This document shows, piece after piece, positions 16,500 to 24,318 of a stretch of DNA of 64,000 bases. The stretch covers positions 1-64,000 of the forward strand of contig JBBSOW010000004.1 in assembly GCA_038259365.1 (NCBI GenBank), in the 5' to 3' direction. The translations under genes and the position numbers were made by a program. Under the pieces are notes generated by a model, which saw only the letters and a program-made list of their open reading frames with translations, did no database searches and was not told the origin of the DNA. The first letter of the stretch is position 1, and every line of letters begins with the position of its first letter. The DNA is from JBBSOW01 sp038259365 (lineage in GTDB: Bacteria; Actinomycetota; Actinomycetes; Propionibacteriales; Propionibacteriaceae).

Positions 16500-17188
16500 C
16501 GCTCCGTGGTCGCCAGAGGCGGGGCACTGCGGTAGCGGTCGGCGATCATGTCGGCGAGATCGGGGTGGGCGCCCAAAGGGGAGCTGACGACGTCGGCGCC
16601 GCAGTTGCGCAGTTTGTCCTGGAAGTGGCCCGGCGCGAGAAGGTAGCTCGCGATCGCGATCCGCCGGCACCCCGCTTCGCGGAACCTTCTCACCACCTCG
16701 CAGACGGCCGGTTCGGCGGCGGAGAGGAATCCCACCCGCACGGGGATGCCGAGACCGTTCTCGAGCAACGCCGCGGCCGCCGCCGCCTCGGCTCGGCTCA
16801 GCGGATCGGAGGATCCCGCCGCGCCCAGCACCACCGCGTCCGGCCGGACGCCGGACTCCAGCAACCGCTCGCGCACCGCCGTGAGAACCTGCGGGGCGGG
16901 CCCGAGCGCGGCCGTCGTGATGACGTTGCCGGCCAGCACCGCCGCCTGCGGCACGTCGACCTGCACGTGGTAACCGGTGCCGAGGAAGACGGGCACCAGC
17001 ACGGCGTCGTCGACGATCACCGATTCCAGGGTGGGTTCGATCACGTCGACCCAACCGAGGCGAACCTCGACTCCGGGCACCCGGCAGGCCACCATTTCGC
17101 TCAGTTCGGTGATGGTGGCCTGGCCGCGGGGATCACGGGTCCCGTGCGCGGCGAGCACCAGGGGCCGTGCCGAGCGGAGATCACTCAT
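16496..17188 (-). CDS. CbiX/SirB-type sirohydrochlorin chelatase
   Basis: A 230-aa cytosolic protein of the CbiX/SirB chelatase family, which inserts Fe2+ or Co2+ into sirohydrochlorin. The N-terminal half starts LVLAAHGTRDPRGQATITEL, with the metal-binding His of AAHGT, and the repeated half carries VPVFLGTGYHVQVDVP with the second His; the C-terminal half is a degenerate copy (ASYLLAPGHFQDKL). Being the last gene of the sulfate-assimilation operon, the natural role is ferrochelation to siroheme for the sulfite reductase at 21626. I used the ATG at 17186-17188, which overlaps the upstream TauE/SafE stop (ATGA); the longer frame upstream is a shadow of that gene. Confidence 0.88.
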   Translation of the reverse strand: MSDLRSARPLVLAAHGTRDPRGQATITELSEMVACRVPGVEVRLGWVDVIEPTLESVIVDDAVLVPVFLGTGYHVQVDVPQAAVLAGNVITTAALGPAPQVLTAVRERLLESGVRPDAVVLGAAGSSDPLSRAEAAAAAALLENGLGIPVRVGFLSAAEPAVCEVVRRFREAGCRRIAIASYLLAPGHFQDKLRNCGADVVSSPLGAHPDLADMIADRYRSAPPLATTER

Positions 17189-18123
17189 GAGACAACCTTG
17201 TCGGGGATCGGAGGCGTACCCGAGATCTGGGCTAGATCCGAGGTAGGTGAGCGGTCGGGCAATCGTGCAGCGCGGTGCCGGCAGGCGGTGAGACCGACGA
17301 GAACGGCCCACGCGAGGAAACCGCCACCATAGCCCAATAACTGCAACCGCGGGCCGATTCCGCCGGCGGCGAACAGGCCGCGCAGGTTAACCAGCACGAG
17401 GAAACCGCCGACCGCGACGCCGAGGATCTGGCCCGGCAGCCGGCTCACCAGCCAGGCCGCGATCGGTGCCGCGATGACTCCGCCGGCCAGGAGGGCGATG
17501 ACGATCCGCAGGTTGATGCCGGCCGCGCCCAGGGTCACGACGAAGCCGACGCTGGCGGCCACTGACACCAGGAATTCGCTCGTGTCGACCGACCCGATGA
17601 CCGTCCTCGGGGCGGTCTTGCCCGCAGACAGCAGCGAGGTCGTCGAGACCGGGCCCCAGCCGCCTCCCCCGGTGGCATCCACGAAACCGCCCACCAGGCC
17701 CAGCGGCACGAGGAAGCGGCTGCGGTGGCTCGACCGGGCCTGGGTGGAGACGACGGGCGGGCGGAGGAGGTAGCGGGTGAGGATGTACACCCCGAGCGTC
17801 GCCAAGATGCCCGACATGATCGGCTGAGCCAGCACCGTGGAGATGCTGCTCAGCACCGTGGCGCCCGCGAACGCCCCGATGGCCCCGGGCACGCCGAGCC
17901 TGAGCACCAGGCGCCAATCGACGTTGCGCAGCCGGTGGTGCGCGATCCCCGAGGCGATGTTGGTGCCCATCTCGGCCAGGTGCACCGACGCGCTCGCCAT
18001 GGCCGGGCTCAACCCGGCGACCAGGAGCAGCGACGTCGAGCTCACCCCGTACCCCATGCCCAGGGCGCCGTCGATGAGCTGGGCCCCCAGCCCCACCAGG
18101 GCCAGGATCAACAGTTTCCTCAC
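17185..18123 (-). CDS. TauE/SafE family sulfite or sulfate/anion transporter
   Basis: A 312-aa integral membrane protein with about eight hydrophobic helices in two halves, each opening with a glycine-rich motif: GLGAQLIDGALGMGYGVSST and GLVGGFVDATGGGGWGPVSTT. These are the inverted-repeat signatures of TauE/SafE permeases, which move sulfur-containing anions. Its position inside the sulfate-reduction operon, overlapping the upstream gene (GTGA) and the downstream cbiX gene (ATGA), suggests it imports sulfate/thiosulfate or exports excess sulfite; direction cannot be told from sequence. The start is the GTG at 18121-18123; longer readings use the upstream gene's codons. Confidence 0.87.
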   Translation of the reverse strand: MRKLLILALVGLGAQLIDGALGMGYGVSSTSLLLVAGLSPAMASASVHLAEMGTNIASGIAHHRLRNVDWRLVLRLGVPGAIGAFAGATVLSSISTVLAQPIMSGILATLGVYILTRYLLRPPVVSTQARSSHRSRFLVPLGLVGGFVDATGGGGWGPVSTTSLLSAGKTAPRTVIGSVDTSEFLVSVAASVGFVVTLGAAGINLRIVIALLAGGVIAAPIAAWLVSRLPGQILGVAVGGFLVLVNLRGLFAAGGIGPRLQLLGYGGGFLAWAVLVGLTACRHRAARLPDRSPTSDLAQISGTPPIPDKVVS

Positions 18124-18611
18124 GCAATCGACCCGATTCGACGCGATCGCGCGCCCGTTCCCAACAGCGAGACCAACAGGTTGCGCACGCGGACGGACTG
18201 CCGCGGGGCGCCGGTCAGCACCCCCACCTGAGCGGGGCCGAGGACGGTGTCGATCTGCGCCCGGGCGGGGGTCCGGGCCGACGTGAGCCCGGCGTCGCCG
18301 GCGTTCACGCACCAGATGCGGTTGGCTTGCGCCTCGGCGCTCACCTCAGCGTCGACGTCCGCGTCGCCCGTGGCGGTGTGGGCGAGCCAGGCGTCGGCCA
18401 GATCACCGTGGCGGTAGCGGCGAGGCGCCCAGCGGAGCCGTCCGGCGTCCGCGAGCCGGCCGAGCTCCGCGTCCAGGACGGGCGCGACGACGCGGACGTC
18501 CGCGCCGGCGTCGACGAAGGCGCGCACCCGGCGCGCGGTCACCGCTCCCCCGCCCACCGCGACGACGAGCCGCCCCTGGAGTTCGAGCCCCATCAGCAAC
18601 GCGTCGGCCAT
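18120..18611 (-). CDS. Precorrin-2 dehydrogenase (Met8p/CysG N-terminal-like)
   Basis: A 163-aa Rossmann-fold protein. The NAD-binding motif is GRLVVAVGGGAVTARRVRAF, close to the N-terminus, followed by GADVRVVAP; the conserved WCVNAGD segment lies near residue 100, where CysG/Met8p proteins have their WxVNxxD motif. These enzymes oxidise precorrin-2 to sirohydrochlorin, the step before iron insertion. With the CbiX-like chelatase two genes downstream it could make siroheme for sulfite reductase, but the uroporphyrinogen-III methyltransferase needed first is not in this window. It is overlapped by cysN at its start (ATGA) and by TauE/SafE at its end (GTGA). The length is typical for a stand-alone, chelatase-less version. 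Confidence 0.85.
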   Translation of the reverse strand: MADALLMGLELQGRLVVAVGGGAVTARRVRAFVDAGADVRVVAPVLDAELGRLADAGRLRWAPRRYRHGDLADAWLAHTATGDADVDAEVSAEAQANRIWCVNAGDAGLTSARTPARAQIDTVLGPAQVGVLTGAPRQSVRVRNLLVSLLGTGARSRRIGSIA

Positions 18612-19948
18612 CAGATGTCCCAGTTCACGACAGCAGGCACCGGCACCGCCGCGTCCTCGGAGAAGGCCTGCTCCCCGCGCACCATGCCCGCGCCCAGGGT
18701 GTCGCCGCTTTGGGCGTCGATCAGCAGGAACGCCCCGGTCCGGCGCGACCTAGCGTAGTCCTCGGCCAGGACGGGCGCGCCCAGCCGCAACCCGACCCGG
18801 CCGATGTCGTTCAGCTCGAGCCGGTCGGCCGCGAGCGGGGTCATGGTGTCGAGGTCGAGCCTGCCGTGGAGGTCGCGGACGATGGCCTGGACGGTCTTCG
18901 TCGTGTGCTTCACCAGCATCTTTTGCCCGGGGCGCAGCGGGCGCTCGTGCAGCCAGCACACCATCGCGTCCACATCCTGGGTGGGCTCGGGGGCGTCCGC
19001 GGCGCCGGCGATGAGATCCCCGCGCGCCAGATCGATGTCGTGGGCCAGGCGCAGTGTCACGGACTGACCGGCGACCGCGCCGCTCAGTTCGCCGTCGGCG
19101 GTGTCGATGCCGGCGACCGTGGTCGTCCGTCCGCCGGGCAGCACGACGACCTCGTCGCCCACCCGCACGGTGCCCGAGGCGACCTGGCCGGCGTAACCCC
19201 GGTACTCGGTGTACCGCGGATCGACCGCCGCCCCCTGGGGACGCAGCACGTACTGCACGGGCAGCCGGAACCCCGCCTTGGTCTCGCTCGCCACCGGCAG
19301 CGCGACGAGCAGCTCCAGCAGGCTGGGCCCGGAGTACCACGGCGTGTTGGCCGAGCGCTCGACGATGTTGTCGCCGAGGAGGGCCGAGACCGGGATGGTC
19401 GAGATCTCGGCCACCCCTAGCTCGATGCCGACGGCGCGGATGTCGGCCGCGGCCTGGTCGTACACCGCTTGGGAGAACTCGGTGAGATCGATCTTGTTCA
19501 CCGCCACCACGACGTGCGGGACGCGCAGCAGCGCCGCGACGGCGAGGTGGCGCCGGGTCTGCTCCAGCACGCCGAGCCGGGCGTCGATGAGCAGCACGAT
19601 GACGTCGGCGGTGCTGGAGCCGGTGACCGTGTTGCGGGTGTACTGCACGTGGCCGGGGCAGTCGGCCAGGATGAAGCTGCGCTCGGCGGTGGCGAAGTAG
19701 CGGTAGGCGACATCGATCGTGATGCCCTGCTCGCGTTCGGCCCGCAGGCCGTCGGTGAGCAGCGCCAGATCGGCCCCGCCGAGCCCGCGCTCGCGGCTCA
19801 CTCTCAGCACGGCGTCGAGCTGATCGGCGAGGACGTTCTTGGTGTCGTGCAGCAGCCGCCCGACCAGGGTGGACTTGCCGTCGTCGACCGAACCGGCCGT
19901 GGCCAGGCGGAGGAGGGTGCTGTGGGAGGTCAGTGTGGGGGTGCTCAT
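18611..19948 (-). CDS. cysN: Sulfate adenylyltransferase subunit 1 (GTPase)
   Basis: A 445-aa translation-factor-type GTPase that drives ATP sulfurylase. G1 is ATAGSVDDGKSTLVGRLL near residue 15, the switch region is REQGITIDVAYRYF, G3 is ADCPGHVQYTRN and G4 is VAVNKIDL. The C-terminal half holds two beta-barrel domains. No APS kinase (CysC) domain is fused, unlike in some mycobacterial CysNC proteins. It partners with CysD, encoded directly upstream with a one-base overlap. GTP hydrolysis makes APS formation favourable; APS is then reduced by CysH from the same operon. Confidence 0.95.
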   Translation of the reverse strand: MSTPTLTSHSTLLRLATAGSVDDGKSTLVGRLLHDTKNVLADQLDAVLRVSRERGLGGADLALLTDGLRAEREQGITIDVAYRYFATAERSFILADCPGHVQYTRNTVTGSSTADVIVLLIDARLGVLEQTRRHLAVAALLRVPHVVVAVNKIDLTEFSQAVYDQAAADIRAVGIELGVAEISTIPVSALLGDNIVERSANTPWYSGPSLLELLVALPVASETKAGFRLPVQYVLRPQGAAVDPRYTEYRGYAGQVASGTVRVGDEVVVLPGGRTTTVAGIDTADGELSGAVAGQSVTLRLAHDIDLARGDLIAGAADAPEPTQDVDAMVCWLHERPLRPGQKMLVKHTTKTVQAIVRDLHGRLDLDTMTPLAADRLELNDIGRVGLRLGAPVLAEDYARSRRTGAFLLIDAQSGDTLGAGMVRGEQAFSEDAAVPVPAVVNWDI

Positions 19949-20910
19949 CAGAAGTAGCCTTCCTTCTTGCGATCTTCCATGGCGGCTTCGCTGAGCCGGT
20001 CGTCGGCGCGGGTCGCGCCCCGTTCGGTGACCGTGGTGGCGGCCACCTCGGCGATCACGTCACCAACCGTGACCGCGTCGGATTCGACGGCGCCGGTGCA
20101 GGACATGTCGCCCACCGTCCGGTAGCGCACGAGCCGGGTCTCGACCGCCTCGCCCTCGCGCGGCTCGCTGTAGGGGCCGACGGCCAGCCACATGCCGTCG
20201 CGGTGGAAGACCTCGCGCTCGTGGGCGTAATAGATGCTGGGCAACACAATGTTCTCGCGCTCGATGTAGCGCCAGACGTCCAGCTCGGTCCAGTTGCTGA
20301 GCGGGAAGACGCGCACGTGTTCGCCGCTTCGGTGCCGGGGGTTGTACAGGTTCCACAGCTCGGGGCGTTGGCGGCGCGGATCCCATTGGCCGAACTCGTC
20401 GCGCAGGCTGACGATCCGCTCCTTGGCCCGCGCCTTCTCCTCGTCGCGCCGCCCGCCGCCGTAGACGGCGTCGAAGCGGTGCTCGGCGATCGCGTCGAGC
20501 AGCGGCTGGGTCTGCAGCGGGTTGCGGGTGCCGTCGGGGCGTTCGCTGAGGCGACCGTCGTCGATGTAGTCCTGCACGCTGGCCACCTCCAGGCGCAGCC
20601 TGAGATCGGCGACGACGCGGTCGCGGTGGGCGAGCACCTCGGCGAAGTTGTGCCCGGTGTCGACGTGGAGGAGCCCGAACGGCACGGGCGCCGGCCAGAA
20701 GGCCTTCGCGGCCAGGTGCAGCATGACGATGGAGTCCTTGCCGCCGCTGAACAGCATCGCGGGGCGTTCCAGCTCGGCGGTCACCTCGCGGAAGATGTGG
20801 ATCGCCTCGCTCTCCAACGCGTCGAGCTGGCTGAGCCGGTCGGAGGGTTCGGTCGGCGGCGTCCTGCGGCGCGCAGCTTCGGTGCGGATCGGGGTATCGA
20901 GAATCGTCAT
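19948..20910 (-). CDS. cysD: Sulfate adenylyltransferase subunit 2
   Basis: A 320-aa PP-loop (ATP pyrophosphatase) enzyme forming APS from sulfate and ATP together with CysN. The PP-loop SGGKDSIVMLHLAAKAF is near residue 55. Other recognisable parts are HVDTGHNFAEVL, YGGGRRDEEKARAKERIVSL, FPLSNWTELDVWRYIERENI and the C-terminal RYRTVGDMSCTGAV segment. I chose the ATG at 20908-20910, which overlaps the upstream cysH stop as ATGA; the longer frame reads through cysH in another frame. Together with cysH and cysN it forms the tightly overlapping core of the sulfate operon. Confidence 0.95.
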   Translation of the reverse strand: MTILDTPIRTEAARRRTPPTEPSDRLSQLDALESEAIHIFREVTAELERPAMLFSGGKDSIVMLHLAAKAFWPAPVPFGLLHVDTGHNFAEVLAHRDRVVADLRLRLEVASVQDYIDDGRLSERPDGTRNPLQTQPLLDAIAEHRFDAVYGGGRRDEEKARAKERIVSLRDEFGQWDPRRQRPELWNLYNPRHRSGEHVRVFPLSNWTELDVWRYIERENIVLPSIYYAHEREVFHRDGMWLAVGPYSEPREGEAVETRLVRYRTVGDMSCTGAVESDAVTVGDVIAEVAATTVTERGATRADDRLSEAAMEDRKKEGYF

Positions 20911-21629
20911 AAGTGGATCCCACATTCGGTCTTGGCGAGCCCGGCCCAGCGGCCGGCTCGGGGGTCTTCGCCGGGGGCGACCCGGCGCGTGCAGGGGGCG
21001 CACCCGATGCTGGGGTAGCCCTGGGCGAGCAGCGGATTAATGGGCACAAAGTTGTCCTCGGCGTAGGCCAGCACGTCGTCGAAGCTCCAGGCGGCGATGG
21101 GATTGAGCTTGACCATCCGGTGCCGCTCGTCCCACTCGATGAGCTGGGCGTTGGCGCGCAGCGCGTTGTCCTCGCGGCGCACCCCGGTCACCCACGCCTC
21201 GTAGCCGGCGAGCTGCTCGTCGAGCGGCTCCACCTTGCGCAGCTGGCAGCACAGCGCGGGATCCCGGTCGTGCAGCCGGGCGCCGTGCTCGGCGTCCTGC
21301 TCCGCGACGGTCTTCTTCGCTTTCGCCTCGACGATGGTGATCGGGATCGCCGCGGCCAGGTCGTCCCTGGTCTGCAGCGTCTCACCGAAGTGGTAGCCGG
21401 TCTCCAGGAACAACACGTCGACGCCGGGACGATGCTCGGCGACGAGCGCGGGTAACACCGTGTCCCCGGCCATCGAGCAGGCGACGGCGAGGGAGTCGCC
21501 GAACTCGGCCGCCGCCCACTTCAGGAGTTCCTCCGCGCTGGCGTCGGCGAACTCGGTCGCGAACCGCTCCACGAGCGCCTTCAGTTCCTCCGGCGAGCGC
21601 TTCACACCGGGCCTTACCTCGGCCGTCAT
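20907..21629 (-). CDS. cysH: Adenylylsulfate (APS) reductase
   Basis: A 240-aa thioredoxin-like PP-loop reductase turning APS into sulfite. The nucleotide loop region is SLAVACSMAGDTVLPALV, followed by FLETGYHFGETLQTRDDLA. Two cysteine pairs mark an iron-sulfur APS reductase rather than a PAPS reductase: CC in DPALCCQLRKVEPL and C-x2-C in GYPSIGCAPCTRRV, which bind a 4Fe-4S cluster. The catalytic C-terminal motif ECGIHL is intact. This agrees with the absence of a CysC kinase. The ATG at 21627-21629 overlaps the sir stop (ATGA), and its own stop overlaps the cysD start (ATGA). Confidence 0.96.
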   Translation of the reverse strand: MTAEVRPGVKRSPEELKALVERFATEFADASAEELLKWAAAEFGDSLAVACSMAGDTVLPALVAEHRPGVDVLFLETGYHFGETLQTRDDLAAAIPITIVEAKAKKTVAEQDAEHGARLHDRDPALCCQLRKVEPLDEQLAGYEAWVTGVRREDNALRANAQLIEWDERHRMVKLNPIAAWSFDDVLAYAEDNFVPINPLLAQGYPSIGCAPCTRRVAPGEDPRAGRWAGLAKTECGIHL

Positions 21630-23326
21630 ACCAACACCGTGTCTTCGGCTCGGTGCGCCCACGTCGCGAAGCTCTCGCCGGCGTCCTTGTCGGCGACGTA
21701 GCGCCGCACGATCCGCTCGACGAAGTCGGGCAGGTCCGTGGCGGTCACCTTGAGCCCGCGGACGGTGCGGCCCAGCCCGGCCTCCTCGCGGTCCGCTCCG
21801 GCGAGCCCGCCGCCCAGGTGGACCTGAAAGCCGAATTCGCCGGCGATGATCTGGCCCTTGAGGCCGATGTCGGCGGTCTGCACCCGGGCGCAGGAGTTCT
21901 GGCAGCCGTTGACGTGCAGGCTGATGGGCCGCTCCAGCTCGAGGTCGGCGAGCCGCTCCTCCAGGGCCGCGATGGCCTTGGACGCCAGGTCCTTGGTCTC
22001 GACGAACGCCAGCTTGCAGAACTCGATGCCCGTGCAGGCGATCGTGGAGCGCCGAAACGGGCTCGGGCGGGCGCTGAGGTTGTGCTCGCTCAACTCCGCG
22101 ATGAGCGATTCCACGGAATCGGGGTCGACGTCGAGCACGAGGAGCTTTTGGTGCGGGGTGAGCCGGATCCGGCCCGAACCTGCGCGCTCGGCGGCGTCGG
22201 CGAGCGCCGAGAGGATGCCGCCGCTCACCCGCCCCACGATGGGGGCGAAGCCGACGAACTTGCGGCCGTCCTTTTGCTCGTGGACACCCACGTGGTCTCC
22301 GGGCTGGCTCGTCTTGGCCGGGGCCGGGCCGTCGGGGAGCTCGTAGCCCAGGTACGCATCCTGGAGGATCTGGCGGAACTTCTCGGGCCCCCACTCGGCC
22401 AGCAGGAACTTCAACCGGGCCTTGGTGCGCTGGCGGCGGTAGCCGTAGTCGCGGAAGATGCCCGCCACCCCGGCCCACACGTCGGGGGCCTGCTCCTCGG
22501 TGGCGAAGGCGCCCAGGCGTTCGGCCAGCCGCGGGGTGGTGGACAGTGCGCCGCCGACCCAGACGTCGTAGCCAGCCCCGAGCTCGGGGTGGCGCACGCC
22601 GACGAGGGAGATGTCGTTGATCTCGTGCACCACGTCCAGGCTCGGGTGTCCGGTGACGGCGGACTTGAACTTGCGCGGGAGGTTCGAATACTCGGGGTCC
22701 CCGATGTAGCGCTGCACGATGGCGGCGATCACCGGGCTGGGATCGATGATCTCGTCGGCGGCGATGCCGGCCACGGGGCTGCCCAGGATGACGCGCGGGG
22801 TGTCCCCGCAGGCTTCCGTGGTCTGCAGCCCGACCGCCTCCAACCGCCGCCAGATCTCGGGCACGTCCTCGACGCGGATCCAGTGCAGCTGAATGTTCTG
22901 GCGGTCCGAGATGTCGGCGCTGCCGCGGGCGAACTCGGTGGAGATGCCCGCGATCACCCGCAGCTGATGCAGGCTCAGCGCGCCGCCGTCGATGCGGATG
23001 CGCAGCATGAAGTAGGAGTCGGAGAGCTCGTCGGCCTCGAGCTTGGAGGTTTGGGCGCCCTCGATGCCCTGACGCCGCTGGGTGTAGAGGCCCCACCAGC
23101 GGAACCGGCCGTGCAGATCCTCCTTGGGAATGGAGTCGAAGCCCTGGATGGAGTAGGTGTCGATGATGCGCTGATAGACGTTGAGGCCGTCGTCGGCGGC
23201 CTTGACCTCCTCGTTGGAGTTCAACGGTGCGGTGCCGTCGACGGCCCACTGGCCGTTGCTGCGCTTGGCTCGCGGCGGCCTGACGCGGCTGGGGTTGTGC
23301 AGGCTCGGGGTCTGACTCGTGGTCAT
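21626..23326 (-). CDS. sir: Ferredoxin-dependent assimilatory sulfite reductase
   Basis: A 566-aa siroheme/4Fe-4S reductase (NirA/Sir type) that makes sulfide with six electrons from ferredoxin. Two ferredoxin-like and siroheme domains are visible: first half with GRFRWWGLYTQRRQGIEG and SDRQNIQLHWIRVEDVPEIW, second half with RLTPHQKLLVLDVD. The cluster ligands are in TGIEFCKLAFVETK and CQNSCARVQTADIG (the CxxxxxC...CxxxC pattern). It is the first structural gene of the operon: GAGGA precedes the ATG, and upstream lie a leader peptide, two hairpins and a promoter. Relatives can reduce nitrite; the linkage to cysH and cysDN makes sulfite the expected substrate. Confidence 0.95.
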   Translation of the reverse strand: MTTSQTPSLHNPSRVRPPRAKRSNGQWAVDGTAPLNSNEEVKAADDGLNVYQRIIDTYSIQGFDSIPKEDLHGRFRWWGLYTQRRQGIEGAQTSKLEADELSDSYFMLRIRIDGGALSLHQLRVIAGISTEFARGSADISDRQNIQLHWIRVEDVPEIWRRLEAVGLQTTEACGDTPRVILGSPVAGIAADEIIDPSPVIAAIVQRYIGDPEYSNLPRKFKSAVTGHPSLDVVHEINDISLVGVRHPELGAGYDVWVGGALSTTPRLAERLGAFATEEQAPDVWAGVAGIFRDYGYRRQRTKARLKFLLAEWGPEKFRQILQDAYLGYELPDGPAPAKTSQPGDHVGVHEQKDGRKFVGFAPIVGRVSGGILSALADAAERAGSGRIRLTPHQKLLVLDVDPDSVESLIAELSEHNLSARPSPFRRSTIACTGIEFCKLAFVETKDLASKAIAALEERLADLELERPISLHVNGCQNSCARVQTADIGLKGQIIAGEFGFQVHLGGGLAGADREEAGLGRTVRGLKVTATDLPDFVERIVRRYVADKDAGESFATWAHRAEDTVLV

Positions 23327-23392
23327 GGGTTCCTCGCGGTTGTGGGCACGCGAAGCACGACAGACCGTGGGAGCTGAATCAGCTAGGGGGTG

Positions 23393-23434
23393 GTCCGGGC
23401 TTCACGCGCCCGGACTGTTTGGCCCGTCAGGGCC
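23393..23434 (-). promoter_or_regulatory. Two tandem hairpins between the cys leader peptide and sir (candidate attenuator)
   Basis: On the minus strand, after the leader peptide stop (23452), comes GGCCC-TGAC-GGGCC (arms at 23421-23434), then GTCCGGGC-GCGTGAA-GCCCGGAC (arms 23393-23400 and 23408-23415, 8 perfect bp). No T-run follows, so a Rho-dependent or translation-linked attenuator is more likely than an intrinsic terminator. They lie 67 nt or more from the sir ATG. Role inferred only. Confidence 0.55.
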
Positions 23435-23451
23435 AGGGTGTCGTCGGACGC

Positions 23452-23538
23452 TCAGCGAGCCCGACACATGGTGCCGTTGATCCGCAGCAGGTCGACGTGA
23501 CGACGCGTCACGGCGACGAGGCTGATGTCGGTAAACAT
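23452..23538 (-). CDS. Cysteine-operon leader peptide (28 aa, leaderless)
   Basis: A 28-codon ORF from the ATG at 23536-23538 to the TGA at 23452-23454. The C-terminal part VTRRHVDLLRINGTMCRAR matches, by my recognition, the RxHVDLLR...CR signature of actinobacterial leader peptides found before sulfur-assimilation genes, with a Cys codon close to the stop. Such uORFs are known to let ribosome pausing at Cys codons control the downstream operon. There is no Shine-Dalgarno; instead a promoter (TAGACA, 17 bp, TAGAAA) ends 7 nt before the ATG, so translation would begin at the mRNA 5' end. Only one Cys codon is present, fewer than in poly-Cys mycobacterial examples. Confidence 0.75.
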   Translation of the reverse strand: MFTDISLVAVTRRHVDLLRINGTMCRAR

Positions 23539-23545
23539 GTTGAAA

Positions 23546-23574
23546 TTTCTACCGTCTTGCTTGCCGAATGTCTA
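23546..23574 (-). promoter_or_regulatory. Predicted promoter of the cys operon (-35 TAGACA, 17 bp, -10 TAGAAA)
   Basis: On the minus strand TAGACA (23569-23574) and TAGAAA (23546-23551) are separated by 17 bp, close to the sigma-70-type TTGACA/TATAAT layout. The -10 box ends 7 nt before the leader-peptide ATG, which places transcription start at or near the A of the ATG. Confidence 0.6.
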
Positions 23575-23606
23575 GTGGAGCATCCAGTATGCGGACCATT
23601 CGGCAA
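23561..23606. promoter_or_regulatory. Inverted-repeat operator candidate overlapping the cys promoter
   Basis: TTGCCGAATG (23561-23570) and CATTCGGCAA (23597-23606) are perfect 10-bp inverted arms separated by 26 bp. The promoter-proximal arm overlaps the -35 element. This is the geometry of a two-site binding region for a dimeric repressor or activator. The regulator gene is not visible in this window. Confidence 0.6.
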
Positions 23607-23638
23607 CGAGGCGCTTTGGAATCCGCCCGCAATTCCCG

Positions 23639-24205
23639 TTAAGAGTTCCACTGCCGGATCGCCCAGGACTCCTTCTCCTTGTCCAGGATCGACAGGCTGG
23701 CGGTCTTGAGCGGGAAGCTTTCGCCGCGCTCGATCGGGAAGCCCAGCCAGGCCAGCGCCAACACACGCAGCGAGTGGCCGTGGGCGAAACAGACGGCCCG
23801 ATCCACCCCGCTGTCGCGGACCCGCTGCACCACCGTGCCGAGGCGTTTCAGGACCTCCTCGCCGGTCTCGCCCCCGGGGATCGGGTGTGTCCAGATGCGC
23901 CAGTTCGGTACCTGCTCACGGATCTGCGCGCTCGTCATGCCCTCGTAGTCGCCGTAGTACCACTCGGCGAGGTTCTCCTCGAGCTGGATCTGATCGTCGT
24001 CGAAGCCGATGATCTCGGCGGTCTTGCGGGCCCGCTGTCGGGGACTGGACAGCACCAGGTCGAAGTCGCCCGGATCGAGCCGGCCGCGCAGCGACTCCGC
24101 CTCGGCGATTCCGTTCTCGGTCAGCTCGAGATCGGTCACCGAGGTGTGTTGACCCGATTTACTCCACTCTGTCTCTCCGTGGCGAACCAGGTATAGCTGG
24201 GTCAT
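23639..24205 (-). CDS. Histidine phosphatase (phosphoglycerate mutase-like) family protein
   Basis: A 188-aa cytosolic enzyme with the phosphohistidine motif LYLVRHGETEWSKSGQHTS at the N-terminus, the second conserved region LVLSSPRQRARKTAEIIGF, the catalytic Glu region LAEWYYGDYEGMT, and the second active-site His in CFAHGHSLRVLALAWLGF. This branch-1 family includes phosphatases of small sugar phosphates and cofactor-independent enzymes often misnamed mutases; the substrate cannot be read. I chose the ATG at 24203-24205, preceded by GAGGGG about 6 nt away; the longer frame upstream is unconserved. It ends about 30 bp before the cys promoter region, on the same strand. Confidence 0.9.
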   Translation of the reverse strand: MTQLYLVRHGETEWSKSGQHTSVTDLELTENGIAEAESLRGRLDPGDFDLVLSSPRQRARKTAEIIGFDDDQIQLEENLAEWYYGDYEGMTSAQIREQVPNWRIWTHPIPGGETGEEVLKRLGTVVQRVRDSGVDRAVCFAHGHSLRVLALAWLGFPIERGESFPLKTASLSILDKEKESWAIRQWNS

Positions 24206-24318
24206 GTTGTGCCCCTCGTACTCGACGTTGTTGCCTCTCAGCCAACCACACGATCTCCGATCGGCACCTCCTAGCGTGTCCAGTGAGGTGGCGACATCGT
24301 TAGTGATACAAGGTGTCC

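Noticed and set aside
21653..23377. Long plus-strand frame (574 codons) opposite sir
   Set aside because: The sulfite reductase with its cluster ligands is on the minus strand; the plus frame is low-complexity antisense.
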